NCBI GenBank assembly: GCA_032881465.1
Contig: CP126168.1
Coordinates: 3,659,501 to 3,723,500, forward strand
From: Parvibaculaceae bacterium PLY_AMNH_Bact1
GTDB lineage: Bacteria; Pseudomonadota; Alphaproteobacteria; Parvibaculales; Parvibaculaceae
Direction: 5' to 3'
DNA length: 64,000 bases
The position numbers and the translations under genes were made by a program. This document shows positions 1 through 8,665 of the stretch, one piece after another. Numbering within the stretch: the first letter of the stretch is position 1; every line of letters starts with the position of its first letter. The notes under the pieces were generated by a model, which searched no databases, had not been told where the DNA came from, and saw only the letters and a program-made list of their open reading frames with translations.

Positions 1-1332
1 TGCAGGGTCGACAACGACTGGCCCGTTGCGGCGAAGCTCTAGCACGGCGAGCCCGCGTTCATTCCGACCATCGGGGAGAAACCGGAATATGCCGTCGACG
101 CCCGCGAAGCCATCAGGATTGCCGAGGATCTGTTCGTTGAACCGTTGGCTGGAAGGCCGAGCTGCAAGCGCAGAGGCAAGACTGGTCGCATCATAGCCAA
201 GGCTTGCGATCCGCGGCGGTTCAGAGCCGAAGGCCCGCGCATAGCGTTGTTTGAAAGCACGATGGGCTTCTCGTGGCGGTGCAGCAAACCACCCGCCCAC
301 AAGGCTGGGCTCGCGACCAAGCGAGGCGTCATCCCACTGGCCGGTGCCGAGAAAGCGTACTTTCCGTGGGTCGACGTCAAAATAGGGCAGCAGGGGAGCA
401 ACGGAGCGCAGTTCGGTGCCACCAGCAGGCACAAAGACCGCCTGATAGGGAACATCGCCCAGTGTCTCGCGGTTTTCGAGCGCTTTCAGGGCAGCTTTGG
501 CGTCGGGATCATCGCCGAGCGCCTGAAGGCGGGCCTTCTCAGATGCCAGAGCGCGCTTGCGATCATCATAAAGCGCAAGCCGCCGGGCAGGCTCAAACAT
601 CGCTTCTGCCCGGTTGGGATAACTCTCAATCCTGTACACTTCACCAGCACGGGCGGTGACCGCATTGGTCAGCGCCTGGCGCATCAGGCTGCCATAGCTG
701 GTCTGCGGCACCATGCCGGCGAAGACGGTGAGGCCTTGCAGACCCGCATAGTCCACCACGCGATCGACATCCTGCTCAGGCAGGAAGGAGAGGAGATAGA
801 CTCCGTTTCCAGCGACAGAGCTGTCACTTGAGAAGGCGATGACCGGTACATTTCGCTGCGCCGCGATCGGGCGGACCGCCGTAACAGAACCTGCAAAGAG
901 GGGTCCAAGAATGAGCTCAGCCCCTTCCTGAAGGGCTTCTCGTGCAGCCCCTTCCGCGCCGGAATTGGTGCCCTGCGTGTCTTTGGGGATGAGAAGAACA
1001 TTCGGGTTCCCAAATTCAAACAGCGCGAGTTGAGCGGCATTCAAAAGAGATTCAGCGACGGCACGCACAGAAGGTTGCCGAGCGCTCAGCGGCAGCAGGA
1101 CTGCAATGCGAACGGCTTCGCGATCCCCCATATGCGGCGGGCGTAGAAAGAGAGTGCGGTCTTGCTGCGTCGCAGGCGGCGGCGTCACCGCAATCGGGGT
1201 TTCTGTCCGTGGTTGCGAAACGGGAGGCGGCGTGCTGTTGGAGGCACAGGCTGCCAGCGCAAACGTCACGGTGACAAAGAGTGCGAAGCGGGCAATGGAG
1301 CCGGAACGGCGACCAGAACGATAGATCGACAA
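1..1332 (-). CDS. LpoA-like penicillin-binding protein activator lipoprotein (3' end cut by window)
   Basis: Reading the minus strand from 1332 gives an open frame of 444 codons to the window edge, so the C-terminus is missing but probably nearly complete. It starts with TTG; a GGGG-containing ribosome site lies just upstream, and no in-frame ATG exists nearby. The N-terminus is a signal peptide ending in a lipobox (LAAC, Cys about residue 29), followed by a Pro/Thr/Gln-rich linker and a periplasmic-binding-protein fold (IAVLLPLS, LILGPLF, VPVIAFSSD). This is the COG3107/LpoA type, lipoproteins that in gammaproteobacteria stimulate PBP1 peptidoglycan synthesis. It is divergent from rsmI, the same neighbour as E. 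coli lpoA. The family call is firm; a PBP-activating role here is inferred. Confidence 0.85.
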   Translation of the reverse strand, partial: MSIYRSGRRSGSIARFALFVTVTFALAACASNSTPPPVSQPRTETPIAVTPPPATQQDRTLFLRPPHMGDREAVRIAVLLPLSARQPSVRAVAESLLNAAQLALFEFGNPNVLLIPKDTQGTNSGAEGAAREALQEGAELILGPLFAGSVTAVRPIAAQRNVPVIAFSSDSSVAGNGVYLLSFLPEQDVDRVVDYAGLQGLTVFAGMVPQTSYGSLMRQALTNAVTARAGEVYRIESYPNRAEAMFEPARRLALYDDRKRALASEKARLQALGDDPDAKAALKALENRETLGDVPYQAVFVPAGGTELRSVAPLLPYFDVDPRKVRFLGTGQWDDASLGREPSLVGGWFAAPPREAHRAFKQRYARAFGSEPPRIASLGYDATSLASALAARPSSQRFNEQILGNPDGFAGVDGIFRFLPDGRNERGLAVLELRRNGPVVVDPA

Positions 1333-1410
1333 CCTAAATCCCCTTGAGTGCGGTAAACATAGACAGAGCCTGCCGTGGCATATCTGCGACCACGCCAAAT
1401 TCAAACGCGA

Positions 1411-1464
1411 CTTTATACAGAAACCCAACTTTATATAGAAACCCGAACTTATATAGAAACAATG
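1411..1464. repeat. Three tandem 18-bp units in the LpoA-like/rsmI intergenic region
   Basis: Three head-to-tail copies of an 18-bp unit, core TTATAYAGAAAC, start at 1411, 1429 and 1447. The third copy is diverged at its ends. Each holds a TATA-rich, -10-like core, so the array could place promoter elements at 18-bp phase for either divergent gene. No function is shown; it is a sequence observation. Confidence 0.75.
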
Positions 1465-1573
1465 GCTAGAGACACGGCGGAAACGGCTTTTTTGTGGCGC
1501 TGATGCTATCCGCATAGACAAAGAGGGTGTGAGCGCGGCACTTTGGCAACATCACCAAGGATAGAAAAGCCGA

Positions 1574-2419
1574 TTGAGAGATATGGAACCAGGCCTCTAC
1601 ATCATCGCAACCCCCATCGGGAACGCTCGTGACATCACACTGCGCGCACTTGATGTGTTGGCAGAGGCGGATCTTGTACTGTGCGAGGACACACGGGTTA
1701 CCTCGAAACTCTTTGCGATCCACGGGCTGAAGACGCCACTTCGCGCCTACCATGAGCACAATGCAGCAGCGGAGCGTCCGAAAGTGATTGCCCGTATCCA
1801 GGAAGGCGCTGCTGTCGCACTGGTCTCCGACGCAGGCACGCCCCTGATTTCCGATCCCGGCTACAAGCTTGTTCAGGCGCTCCTGGAAGAAGGTTTGCCC
1901 GTTACCACGCTCCCCGGCGCAAGCTCGGTCATGGCCGCACTGACCCTTGCCGGGTTGCCCACGGATCGATTTCTATTCGCGGGGTTTTTACCCCCAAAAC
2001 AGGCAGCGCGGCGCACTGCTCTTGAAGAAGTGCAAAGCCTCACAGCAAGTCTCGTGTTTCTGGAAAGCCCGCGGCGGCTGGCGGCCATGTTGGCAGACGT
2101 CGTAACTGCTTTAGGGGACCGACAGGTCTCCGTTGCCCGGGAGCTTACAAAGAAGTTTGAAGAGGTGCGCCGTGGCACGGCCGGGGAGCTCGCGGCACAC
2201 TATGATGAAGCCGGAGCACCCAAAGGCGAAGTTGTGGTCATTATTGGGCCACCAGAGGGAGAGACCGTGATGGATGAAACCTCTGTTGATGACATGCTAC
2301 GCAAAGCGCTCGCCCAACACTCGCTGAAAGATGCCGTTGCGGCTGTGACCGGCGCGACAGGGTTGAAACGCCGGGAGGTCTATGCTCGTGCCCTTGATCT
2401 CTCTAAGGACGAGGTCTGA
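1574..2419 (+). CDS. rsmI: 16S rRNA (cytidine1402-2'-O)-methyltransferase RsmI
   Basis: RsmI uses S-adenosylmethionine to methylate the ribose of C1402 in the decoding centre of 16S rRNA. The 281-residue product shows the tetrapyrrole-methylase fold: LYIIATPIGNARDITLRAL at the N-terminus, VLCEDTRVTSKL near residue 36, ALVSDAGTPLISDPG near 80 and LPGASSVMAAL near 112. Length is normal. The frame opens with TTG at 1574; an ATG at 1583 is an equally good start. It is followed after 5 bp by yraN, so the two are co-transcribed. The LpoA-like gene is divergent upstream, as in many proteobacteria. Confidence 0.95.
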   Translation: MRDMEPGLYIIATPIGNARDITLRALDVLAEADLVLCEDTRVTSKLFAIHGLKTPLRAYHEHNAAAERPKVIARIQEGAAVALVSDAGTPLISDPGYKLVQALLEEGLPVTTLPGASSVMAALTLAGLPTDRFLFAGFLPPKQAARRTALEEVQSLTASLVFLESPRRLAAMLADVVTALGDRQVSVARELTKKFEEVRRGTAGELAAHYDEAGAPKGEVVVIIGPPEGETVMDETSVDDMLRKALAQHSLKDAVAAVTGATGLKRREVYARALDLSKDEV

Positions 2420-2424
2420 GGTCA

Positions 2425-2793
2425 ATGACGCGCCTCTCTAAACAGGAAAGAGGGGCACTGGCCTACGACCGTGGCCTGTGGGCGGAACGCATTGCGTGCT
2501 GGTTGCTCCAAGCCAAATTCTACCGGATTGTGGGGAAACGGGTGAAAACACACGGGGGTGAGGTCGATATTGTCGCCCGGAAGGGCAAATCGCTGATCAT
2601 CGTGGAAGTGAAGGCACGTCAGACCCTTCAGGGTGCGGCAGAAGCGGTTTCCTCTAAACAATGGGCCCGCCTGCTGCGGGCGGGAGAAATCCTCCTGGCG
2701 CGCGAGCCTGAGGGGACCTCACTCAGATTTGACGTGGTTCAGCTAGCCCCCGGTCGCTGGCCGCGGCATATCAAGGATGCCTGGCGACCTTAA
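2425..2793 (+). CDS. YraN family protein (UPF0102)
   Basis: A 122-residue member of the YraN/UPF0102 family, which has a restriction-endonuclease-like fold related to Holliday-junction resolvases. The typical core is visible: GLWAERIACWLL, then GGEVDIVARKGKSLIIVEVKAR near residues 44-65, carrying the D/E-x-K type putative active site. The biological role is not established. It begins 5 bp after rsmI, the conserved rsmI-yraN arrangement. No anomaly in length or motif is seen. Confidence 0.92.
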   Translation: MTRLSKQERGALAYDRGLWAERIACWLLQAKFYRIVGKRVKTHGGEVDIVARKGKSLIIVEVKARQTLQGAAEAVSSKQWARLLRAGEILLAREPEGTSLRFDVVQLAPGRWPRHIKDAWRP

Positions 2794-2861
2794 TCTCGGG
2801 GGTAGCGCGTGATACCAATAGATGTGCGGATGATTCGCCCGCACAACCGGCGGAGGTTGAG

Positions 2862-3485
2862 ATGCGGTTCAACAGGTTCAGCCAAAGATCTGTCTATCGA
2901 GCAGCAGTGAGCATAGGGGGATTGTGCGTCCTCGGCGCCTGTTCGGTTCCAGGCATGGTGATTGGGGCGGGTGCCACAGCAGGCATCGCAGCCGCTGAAG
3001 AGCGCGGCATGGAGACCGCCCTCGATGACCTGCAGATTGATGTCGAAATAAAGCGACAGTTTCTGGAGCAGGATGAAGCACTGCTTGCGGCGGTGTCTAC
3101 CGAAGTTCATGGCGGCAGAGTGTTGCTAACCGGAGTGGTCGATGAGCCTGAAATGCGGATGACGGCAACCCGCCTTTCGTGGGGCGTGGATGGGGTGGTT
3201 GAGGTCATCAATGAAATCACGGTCGCCGGTGATGCCAGCATCGCGCAGGCGTCCAAGGATATCTTCATCTCAACCGAGCTTCGCGCGCGTCTCATGGGGG
3301 ACGGCGATGTCTCAGCCATCAACTATTCAATAGAGACTGTCCGAGGCACGATCTATCTCCTCGGAATTGCTCGTTCAGAAAGTGAACTTCGACGGGTCAT
3401 CAATCATGCCCGCAACGTGTCGGGCGTGCGCAATATCGTCCCTTACGTCCGCGTCAAACCGCATGAAGAAGACCAACCTGTCTGA
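2862..3485 (+). CDS. BON-domain lipoprotein (OsmY/DolP-like)
   Basis: The 207-residue product has a signal peptide ending in a lipobox (LGAC, Cys about residue 27) and two BON domains, about residues 60-125 and 130-200 (VLLTGVVDEPEMR; TIYLLGIARSESELRRV). BON domains bind phospholipid; E. coli DolP (YraP) of this build supports outer-membrane integrity. The order rsmI-yraN-BON lipoprotein matches the E. coli yraL-yraN-yraP region, with diaA missing. ATG at 2862 follows a GGAGG-type ribosome site. Outer-membrane anchoring is inferred from the lipobox lacking Asp at +2. Confidence 0.88.
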   Translation: MRFNRFSQRSVYRAAVSIGGLCVLGACSVPGMVIGAGATAGIAAAEERGMETALDDLQIDVEIKRQFLEQDEALLAAVSTEVHGGRVLLTGVVDEPEMRMTATRLSWGVDGVVEVINEITVAGDASIAQASKDIFISTELRARLMGDGDVSAINYSIETVRGTIYLLGIARSESELRRVINHARNVSGVRNIVPYVRVKPHEEDQPV

Positions 3486-3585
3486 AAAAGGCGCCCGTTA
3501 GCGTTGCCTTGGCGCTTGTCATCCGCGCCTGCCCGCCCCATCTTGCAAGCCAACAAGAACAAACATCTTACAGAGGGCGTATCTC

Positions 3586-4524
3586 ATGAGCTTGGACGTA
3601 GCGATCCAAATGGACCCGGTCGATGCCATCGACATTAACGGGGATTCAACATTTGCCATGGCGCTGGAAGCTCAATCCCGCGGACATTCGCTGAGCTTCT
3701 ATGAACCCCGCCACCTTTCGATGCGGGACGGGCGTGTCTATGCCAAGACAAAACCGATTACGCTCCGCCGGGAAGTCGGCAATCATGTCGACATTGGCGA
3801 AGAGCGCATTGTCGATCTCGCCGACACTGATGTGGTGCTCATGCGCCAGGACCCACCTTTTGACATGAGCTACATCACCGCGACCCATCTGCTTGAGAAA
3901 GTACATGGGCAAACGTTGGTGGTGAATGACCCGGCTCATGTGCGCAATGCGCCTGAGAAAATCTTTGTCACAGAATTTGACGGAGTCATGCCACCAACCC
4001 TCATCACGTCTGACGAGGCAGAGATCAAAGCCTTTCGCGATGACTACAAGGACATCATCGTCAAGCCGCTCTACGGCAATGGGGGGGCCGGTGTCTTCCG
4101 CCTGCAGCCCGGCGATCAGAACCTCAACTCGCTGCTGGAACTCTTCACTGACCTTTATCGCGAACCGCTCATCGTGCAGCAATATTTGCCGGATGTCCGC
4201 AAAGGCGATAAGCGCATCATCCTCGTGGACGGAAAACCAGTGGGTGCCTTGAACCGGGTGCCGGCAGAAGGTGAAAGCCGCTCCAACATGCATGTGGGTG
4301 GCCGTCCGGAAAAATCAGAGCTCACAAAACGCGAGCAGGAAATCTGCGAACAGATCGGCCCGTCGCTGAAAGAGCGCGGCCTCATCTTTGTCGGCATTGA
4401 TGTGATCGGAGATTATCTCACCGAGATTAACGTGACGAGCCCGACGGGCATTCAGGAGATCGCCCGCTTTGGGGGCGCAGATATCTCGGCACTGATCTGG
4501 GATGCCATTGAAGAGAAACTCTAA
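3586..4524 (+). CDS. gshB: Glutathione synthetase
   Basis: GshB ligates gamma-glutamylcysteine and glycine with ATP, the second step of glutathione synthesis, in the cytoplasm. The 312-residue protein has the N-terminal substrate domain ([19 protein letters not shown]), the central [11 protein letters not shown] motif, and the ATP-grasp domain with [12 protein letters not shown] near residue 162 and [13 protein letters not shown] near 280. Length is typical. It lies downstream of the rsmI-yraN-BON genes with a 100-bp gap, and the nitrile hydratase genes follow 29 bp later on the same strand. Confidence 0.96.
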   Translation: MSLDVAIQMDPVDAIDINGDSTFAMALEAQSRGHSLSFYEPRHLSMRDGRVYAKTKPITLRREVGNHVDIGEERIVDLADTDVVLMRQDPPFDMSYITATHLLEKVHGQTLVVNDPAHVRNAPEKIFVTEFDGVMPPTLITSDEAEIKAFRDDYKDIIVKPLYGNGGAGVFRLQPGDQNLNSLLELFTDLYREPLIVQQYLPDVRKGDKRIILVDGKPVGALNRVPAEGESRSNMHVGGRPEKSELTKREQEICEQIGPSLKERGLIFVGIDVIGDYLTEINVTSPTGIQEIARFGGADISALIWDAIEEKL

Positions 4525-4553
4525 CGTACGAACGCGGACAAGGGGGGACAAGC

Positions 4554-5189
4554 ATGGACGGCATTCATGACCTGGGTGGCATGGCGGGCTTCGGCGCCAT
4601 CTCTTATGAGGAAAATGAGCCGGTCTTTCATGAACCCTGGCAGGCAACCGCTTTTGCGTTGAACATTGTCGGCATTGGGGTGCTCCGCAACCACAATGCG
4701 GATGAGTACCGGCATTCCATTGAGCGCATGCCGCCGGTCCATTATCTCCAGGCTTGTTATTACGAGCGCGTCCTAACCGGAGCTGCGACCCTTTTTGTCG
4801 AAAAAGGCGTTGTGACCAAAGAGGAGTTGGAGGAACGCGCAGGCGGCGTCTTTCCGCTGGCCAGCCCCAGCGCGCCTGATCCAATGGCAGAGCTCGAACC
4901 GCAACCCGTCGCCCGGTTTAAAAAGGGTGATCGGGTCTTGGTGAAAGACATTCACCCGGCAGGCCACACGCGGGTACCGCGCTTCTGTCGCGGCAAAACG
5001 GGCACGGTGCTTCATGTCGCCCCTGCTTTTTCATTTCCTGATGCTGCAGCTCATGGAGGCGCGTTCCGAAAGGAACACACCTATCATGTCGAGTTCGCCT
5101 CGACCGACCTCTGGGCGGATGCAGGTGCCGATAATGAAAGCGTCATCGTCGACCTTTGGGACTCTTACCTGGAAGGAGCGGACGCATGA
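4554..5189 (+). CDS. nthB: Nitrile hydratase subunit beta
   Basis: Beta subunit of nitrile hydratase, the metalloenzyme that hydrates nitriles to amides in the cytoplasm. The product (211 aa) opens with MDGIHDLGGMAGFG, the hallmark of the family. It carries IERMPPVHYL with the conserved Arg that contacts the metal centre in known structures, and ends with the SH3-like domain containing GHTRVPRFCRGKTG and VDLWDSYLE. A strong AAGGGGGG ribosome site precedes the ATG. The stop overlaps the start of the alpha gene in an ATGA, implying coupled synthesis. Beta-before-alpha order is that of cobalt-type enzymes. Confidence 0.95.
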   Translation: MDGIHDLGGMAGFGAISYEENEPVFHEPWQATAFALNIVGIGVLRNHNADEYRHSIERMPPVHYLQACYYERVLTGAATLFVEKGVVTKEELEERAGGVFPLASPSAPDPMAELEPQPVARFKKGDRVLVKDIHPAGHTRVPRFCRGKTGTVLHVAPAFSFPDAAAHGGAFRKEHTYHVEFASTDLWADAGADNESVIVDLWDSYLEGADA

Positions 5190-5776
5190 GCTCATCGTCC
5201 AACATCGCCTCAGCCAAGGCGCGCACCGAAGCGCTGCAGGGCGCGCTCGCCGACAAGGGGTTGATCCCCGAAGGTGCGGTGGAAGCGGTGATCCATACAG
5301 CTACTGAAGAATGGGACCCCAAAAACGGTGCCCGGGTTGTGGTGCGCGCCTGGGTTGACGCGGAATTCAAAAAACGTCTTTTGGAAGATGCAACGTCCGC
5401 CTGCGCCGAACTTGGTTATGAAGGCATTCAGGGCGAATATATCGTCGCGCTGGAAGATGAGCCGGAGCGCCACAATGTGATCGTTTGTACCCAATGTTCC
5501 TGCACGGCCTGGCCGGTGCTGGGGCTGCCGCCTGATTGGTACAAGAGCCCTGAATATCGCGCCCGCGTTGCGCGCGAACCCCGCAAGGTTCTGAAAGAAA
5601 TGGGCCTTGATCTGGCAAAGAACATCGCCATCCGTGTCTGGGAGACAAGTGCGGAGACCCGTTACATGGTGATCCCGTGCAGGCCGGAAGGCACAGAGGG
5701 CTGGAGCGAAGATGAGCTCGCCAGCCTCGTCACCCGAGAGGCACTGATCGGAATTGCTCTCGCCAATCCGGCCTGA
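5186..5776 (+). CDS. nthA: Nitrile hydratase subunit alpha, cobalt-type metal motif
   Basis: Catalytic alpha subunit (196 aa from the ATG at 5186 that overlaps the beta stop). The metal-binding claw reads VCTQCSC near residue 104; Thr after the first Cys is the rule for cobalt rather than iron enzymes, and Gln replaces the usual Leu. The downstream PVLGLPPDWYKSPEYRARV and EPRKVL match the family. No activator/metal-insertion gene (p14K type) follows: the next gene is convergent 8 bp away. The protein could also be compared with thiocyanate hydrolase gamma, but the beta subunit is a full NHase beta. Confidence 0.93.
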   Translation: MSSSSNIASAKARTEALQGALADKGLIPEGAVEAVIHTATEEWDPKNGARVVVRAWVDAEFKKRLLEDATSACAELGYEGIQGEYIVALEDEPERHNVIVCTQCSCTAWPVLGLPPDWYKSPEYRARVAREPRKVLKEMGLDLAKNIAIRVWETSAETRYMVIPCRPEGTEGWSEDELASLVTREALIGIALANPA

Positions 5777-5784
5777 TTATCATG

Positions 5785-6846
5785 TCACGACGGCGCTGCG
5801 TCACATCCTTCGTCACCGTCCGAGCAGTCGACTGTCTCTAGCTTTTCACCTGCAACAAGAGCACCCAGCCAGTCAACAAAAGATGTTCCGTTAGCAGAAT
5901 ATGAGTAGAGATAGGGTGCGCGCAGGATTGTGTGTTCTGCACCACCAGCTGTGAAACTTGCAAAGCCTGGTATGACGTCACTCAAGGCTGCACGATTGGC
6001 AATCATCTGCTCGTGCAGAGCTGTCCCGCCATTGAGCGCCTGTTGAAACCCGATCTGTACCCCATCGTGGGCCGCGTCATATTGCGCGAAGGATACTTCC
6101 GGGAAGGCTTTCGCGGCTCCCTCGTAAAGTGCATTGAAACTGGTGACAGTGTCCGCCTCAAGCGGAAGCCAGCTTGGCAAAATGTCAGTAACGCCCCAGT
6201 TGGTGAGAAGTCCACCAATCTCCGGCGAGCTGTAGCCGCCCGCCCCATCGCCCAGCTGCTGCACGCTCGCTGCCGGGTAAATCTTGGAGACAACACCGGC
6301 ATAGACAGGAGCGGCAATGGCACCTGCGCTGCTGCCCGCGACCAGCACCTGTTTGGCATTGCCAATATTCTCTTTCATCCAGGTAAGAGCTGCGTGAGCG
6401 TTCACATGCCCCCGATGGTGGATCGTAACCTCACTACCATCGGGCTTTGCATAGGTCTTGTCAGTTTCGCCAAGATGCACATCGCCCGTGCAATAAGAGA
6501 CAAAGAGCATGCTCCAGTTGCCAACCGGGTTCGCCGGATTGGCGAGATCAAAAATGCCTTTGTGATTGCGCGGATCATTGTGGCCCATCTGAGCTGACGG
6601 CACATAAGTGGTTGGCTCAACGGATGGGTCACATGTTTGCCCTGCCCAGCAGGCACCCCCACCATTAAAGAACACCACCAGCTTTTCGGGGTCAGCTTTG
6701 CGCGCATGGAAGCTATAGGGCGTTCCCAGCGCGCAGGATGTTTCGCCGCCGGGCTCAATTGTCTCCCAGGCGTCTGCTGCAAGGGCTGGAGCCGTGAAGA
6801 GGCTAAGAGTGAGCAGGGTGATGATGGCAGGCAGGCGGACGGGCAT
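5785..6846 (-). CDS. Secreted pectin acetylesterase/Notum-family hydrolase
   Basis: The 353-residue product has a clear signal peptide (MPVRLPAIITLLTLSLFTAP, cleavage near ALA-A) and is therefore exported. The body is of the pectin-acetylesterase (CE13)/Notum family: FFNGGGACW oxyanion region, nucleophile motif GSSAGA near residue 170, LGDGAGG with the likely acid, and AEHTIL with the likely catalytic His near the C-terminus. Several Cys (TSCAL, ACWAGQTCDP, YCTGDV) would form disulfides. Substrate is unknown; an O-acetyl or other ester is inferred. It is convergent with the nitrile hydratase genes. Confidence 0.85.
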   Translation of the reverse strand: MPVRLPAIITLLTLSLFTAPALAADAWETIEPGGETSCALGTPYSFHARKADPEKLVVFFNGGGACWAGQTCDPSVEPTTYVPSAQMGHNDPRNHKGIFDLANPANPVGNWSMLFVSYCTGDVHLGETDKTYAKPDGSEVTIHHRGHVNAHAALTWMKENIGNAKQVLVAGSSAGAIAAPVYAGVVSKIYPAASVQQLGDGAGGYSSPEIGGLLTNWGVTDILPSWLPLEADTVTSFNALYEGAAKAFPEVSFAQYDAAHDGVQIGFQQALNGGTALHEQMIANRAALSDVIPGFASFTAGGAEHTILRAPYLYSYSANGTSFVDWLGALVAGEKLETVDCSDGDEGCDAAPS

Positions 6847-7018
6847 GAGAAGATATCCTCAGATCTGAGACAGAAAGCACGACCATTCCCTTAGCAGAAC
6901 GGGTGGCTTAACGCACTTGTTCTTTTTTTGTTCTTGACTGAAATGATCAACTCAGACAGGCTTTTGAGTGCAGGCTCAGGGAGCTTGTGCTGGGGATCAC
7001 ATCAGGCGGGGCACGCCC

Positions 7019-8554
7019 ATGGTTGCGCATATTGAAACCGTTGCCTTTCTGGGACTTGAGGCCAAACCCGTCGACGTGCAGGTCCAAATCTCCGGTGGGG
7101 TGCCGAACTTCACCATTGTCGGTCTCCCGGACAAAGCCGTGGGGGAAAGTCGCGAGCGGGTGCGCGCGGCGCTGAGCGCCATTGGGTTGGGCCTGCCGCC
7201 GAAAAGGATCACCGTCAATCTGGCCCCAGCAGATCTGCCCAAGGAGGGCAGCCATTTCGACCTGCCAATCGCGCTGGGACTGCTGGTGGCGATGGATGTC
7301 GTTCAAAGCGCTGATCTCGACCGGTACGTGGTCTTAGGCGAACTCTCTCTCGACGGCACCATCACAGCGGTTGCGGGAACGCTGCCCGCCGCGATGGCCG
7401 CAAATGGCCGCGACAAAGGCCTCATCTGCCCTGCCCCTTGTGGGGCGGAAGCGGCCTGGGCAGGCTTTGATGAAACCAATCCAGGCGTTCTCGCCCCAGC
7501 GTCAATTATTCAGCTGATCAACCATTTGAAAGGCAATCAGCTTCTCTCAGAACCTACACCCATGAAGGCCGTGTTGGGTGACGCGCTCCCGGATATGAAA
7601 GACATTAAGGGTCAGGAGAGTGCCAAGCGCGCGCTGGAAGTGGCCGCTGCAGGCGGCCATAACATGCTGATGGTGGGCCCGCCAGGCGCCGGAAAATCCA
7701 TGCTGGCAGCCCGCCTGCCGGGTATTCTGCCCCCGCTTGAGCCCAAGGAAATGCTCGACACGTCCATGATCGCCAGCATTGCGGGTGAACTGTCGGAAGG
7801 GCGACTGACCCAGCGACGGCCCTATCGCGCGCCCCACCATTCAGCTTCCATGGCCGCCCTGATTGGCGGTGGCTTGCGCGTCCGCCCAGGCGAGGTGTCG
7901 CTCGCTCATTCCGGCGTGCTCTTTCTGGATGAGCTGCCGGAATTTCCCAGACAGGTGCTCGACAGTTTGCGCCAGCCCATTGAAACCGGAGAGGCCGTCG
8001 TTGCCCGCGCCAATGCCCACATCACCTTCCCCGCCCGCTTTCAACTGATCGCTGCAATGAACCCCTGTCGCTGCGGCCAGGCAGGCGATCCCGGTCGCGC
8101 CTGCGCCCGGCTTCCAAAATGCGTGCTGGACTATCAGGCAAAGCTCTCCGGTCCTCTGGTAGACCGGATTGATCTCCACATTGACGTGCCGCCCGTAAGC
8201 GCCCGGGATCTGGCTCTCCCGCCCCCTGCCGAAGGCAGCAGCGAGGTGGCGGCGCGTGTTGCGGCAGCGCGCGCCCTTCAAGGAAAGCGATATGAGGGAA
8301 CCGATATTCTGCTCAACGCCCACGCGGACGGTGACCTGCTGGAAACCACGGTCAAATTGAGCAGTGCCGGACGGGATCTTCTGATGGAGGCGGCAGACAG
8401 GACAGGCCTCACCGCACGGGGATATCACCGGGTTTTGCGTGTTGCGCGAACCCTCGCAGATCTCGATCAGGTCCCAAATGTTGAGCGCCTCCATATCGCT
8501 GAAGCGCTCTCCTACCGCAATCAGAACGGAAACTCGCTGGGGGCGGCGGCCTGA
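7019..8554 (+). CDS. comM: YifB/ComM-family Mg chelatase-like AAA+ ATPase
   Basis: The start is set at the ATG at 7019, which gives the usual MVAHIETVAF N-terminus (511 aa); an upstream in-frame start would add an unsupported leader. Domains: N-terminal ribosomal S5-like/ChlI fold (residues 1-170), AAA+ core with Walker A GPPGAGKSMLAA near 219 and Walker B VLFLDELPEF near 300, and a C-terminal Mg-chelatase lid ending with YRNQNGN. ComM is a hexameric helicase promoting branch migration during integration of transformed DNA in Vibrio/Acinetobacter; the same role here is inferred. No other competence gene is in the window. Confidence 0.92.
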   Translation: MVAHIETVAFLGLEAKPVDVQVQISGGVPNFTIVGLPDKAVGESRERVRAALSAIGLGLPPKRITVNLAPADLPKEGSHFDLPIALGLLVAMDVVQSADLDRYVVLGELSLDGTITAVAGTLPAAMAANGRDKGLICPAPCGAEAAWAGFDETNPGVLAPASIIQLINHLKGNQLLSEPTPMKAVLGDALPDMKDIKGQESAKRALEVAAAGGHNMLMVGPPGAGKSMLAARLPGILPPLEPKEMLDTSMIASIAGELSEGRLTQRRPYRAPHHSASMAALIGGGLRVRPGEVSLAHSGVLFLDELPEFPRQVLDSLRQPIETGEAVVARANAHITFPARFQLIAAMNPCRCGQAGDPGRACARLPKCVLDYQAKLSGPLVDRIDLHIDVPPVSARDLALPPPAEGSSEVAARVAAARALQGKRYEGTDILLNAHADGDLLETTVKLSSAGRDLLMEAADRTGLTARGYHRVLRVARTLADLDQVPNVERLHIAEALSYRNQNGNSLGAAA

Positions 8555-8665
8555 GCGTGAAATTGGTCCACAAAATCGCTGATGTGAGACCCTTGAAGTA
8601 ACCCTTTCTCAAGCTTGGGCTCCGACAATCATGGCACGGTTTAATTCAGATTGTCTGGGCCGCCC

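Noticed and set aside
4554-5776. Thiocyanate hydrolase instead of nitrile hydratase
   Set aside because: That enzyme has separate short alpha and beta subunits; here beta is one full-length NHase-type subunit.
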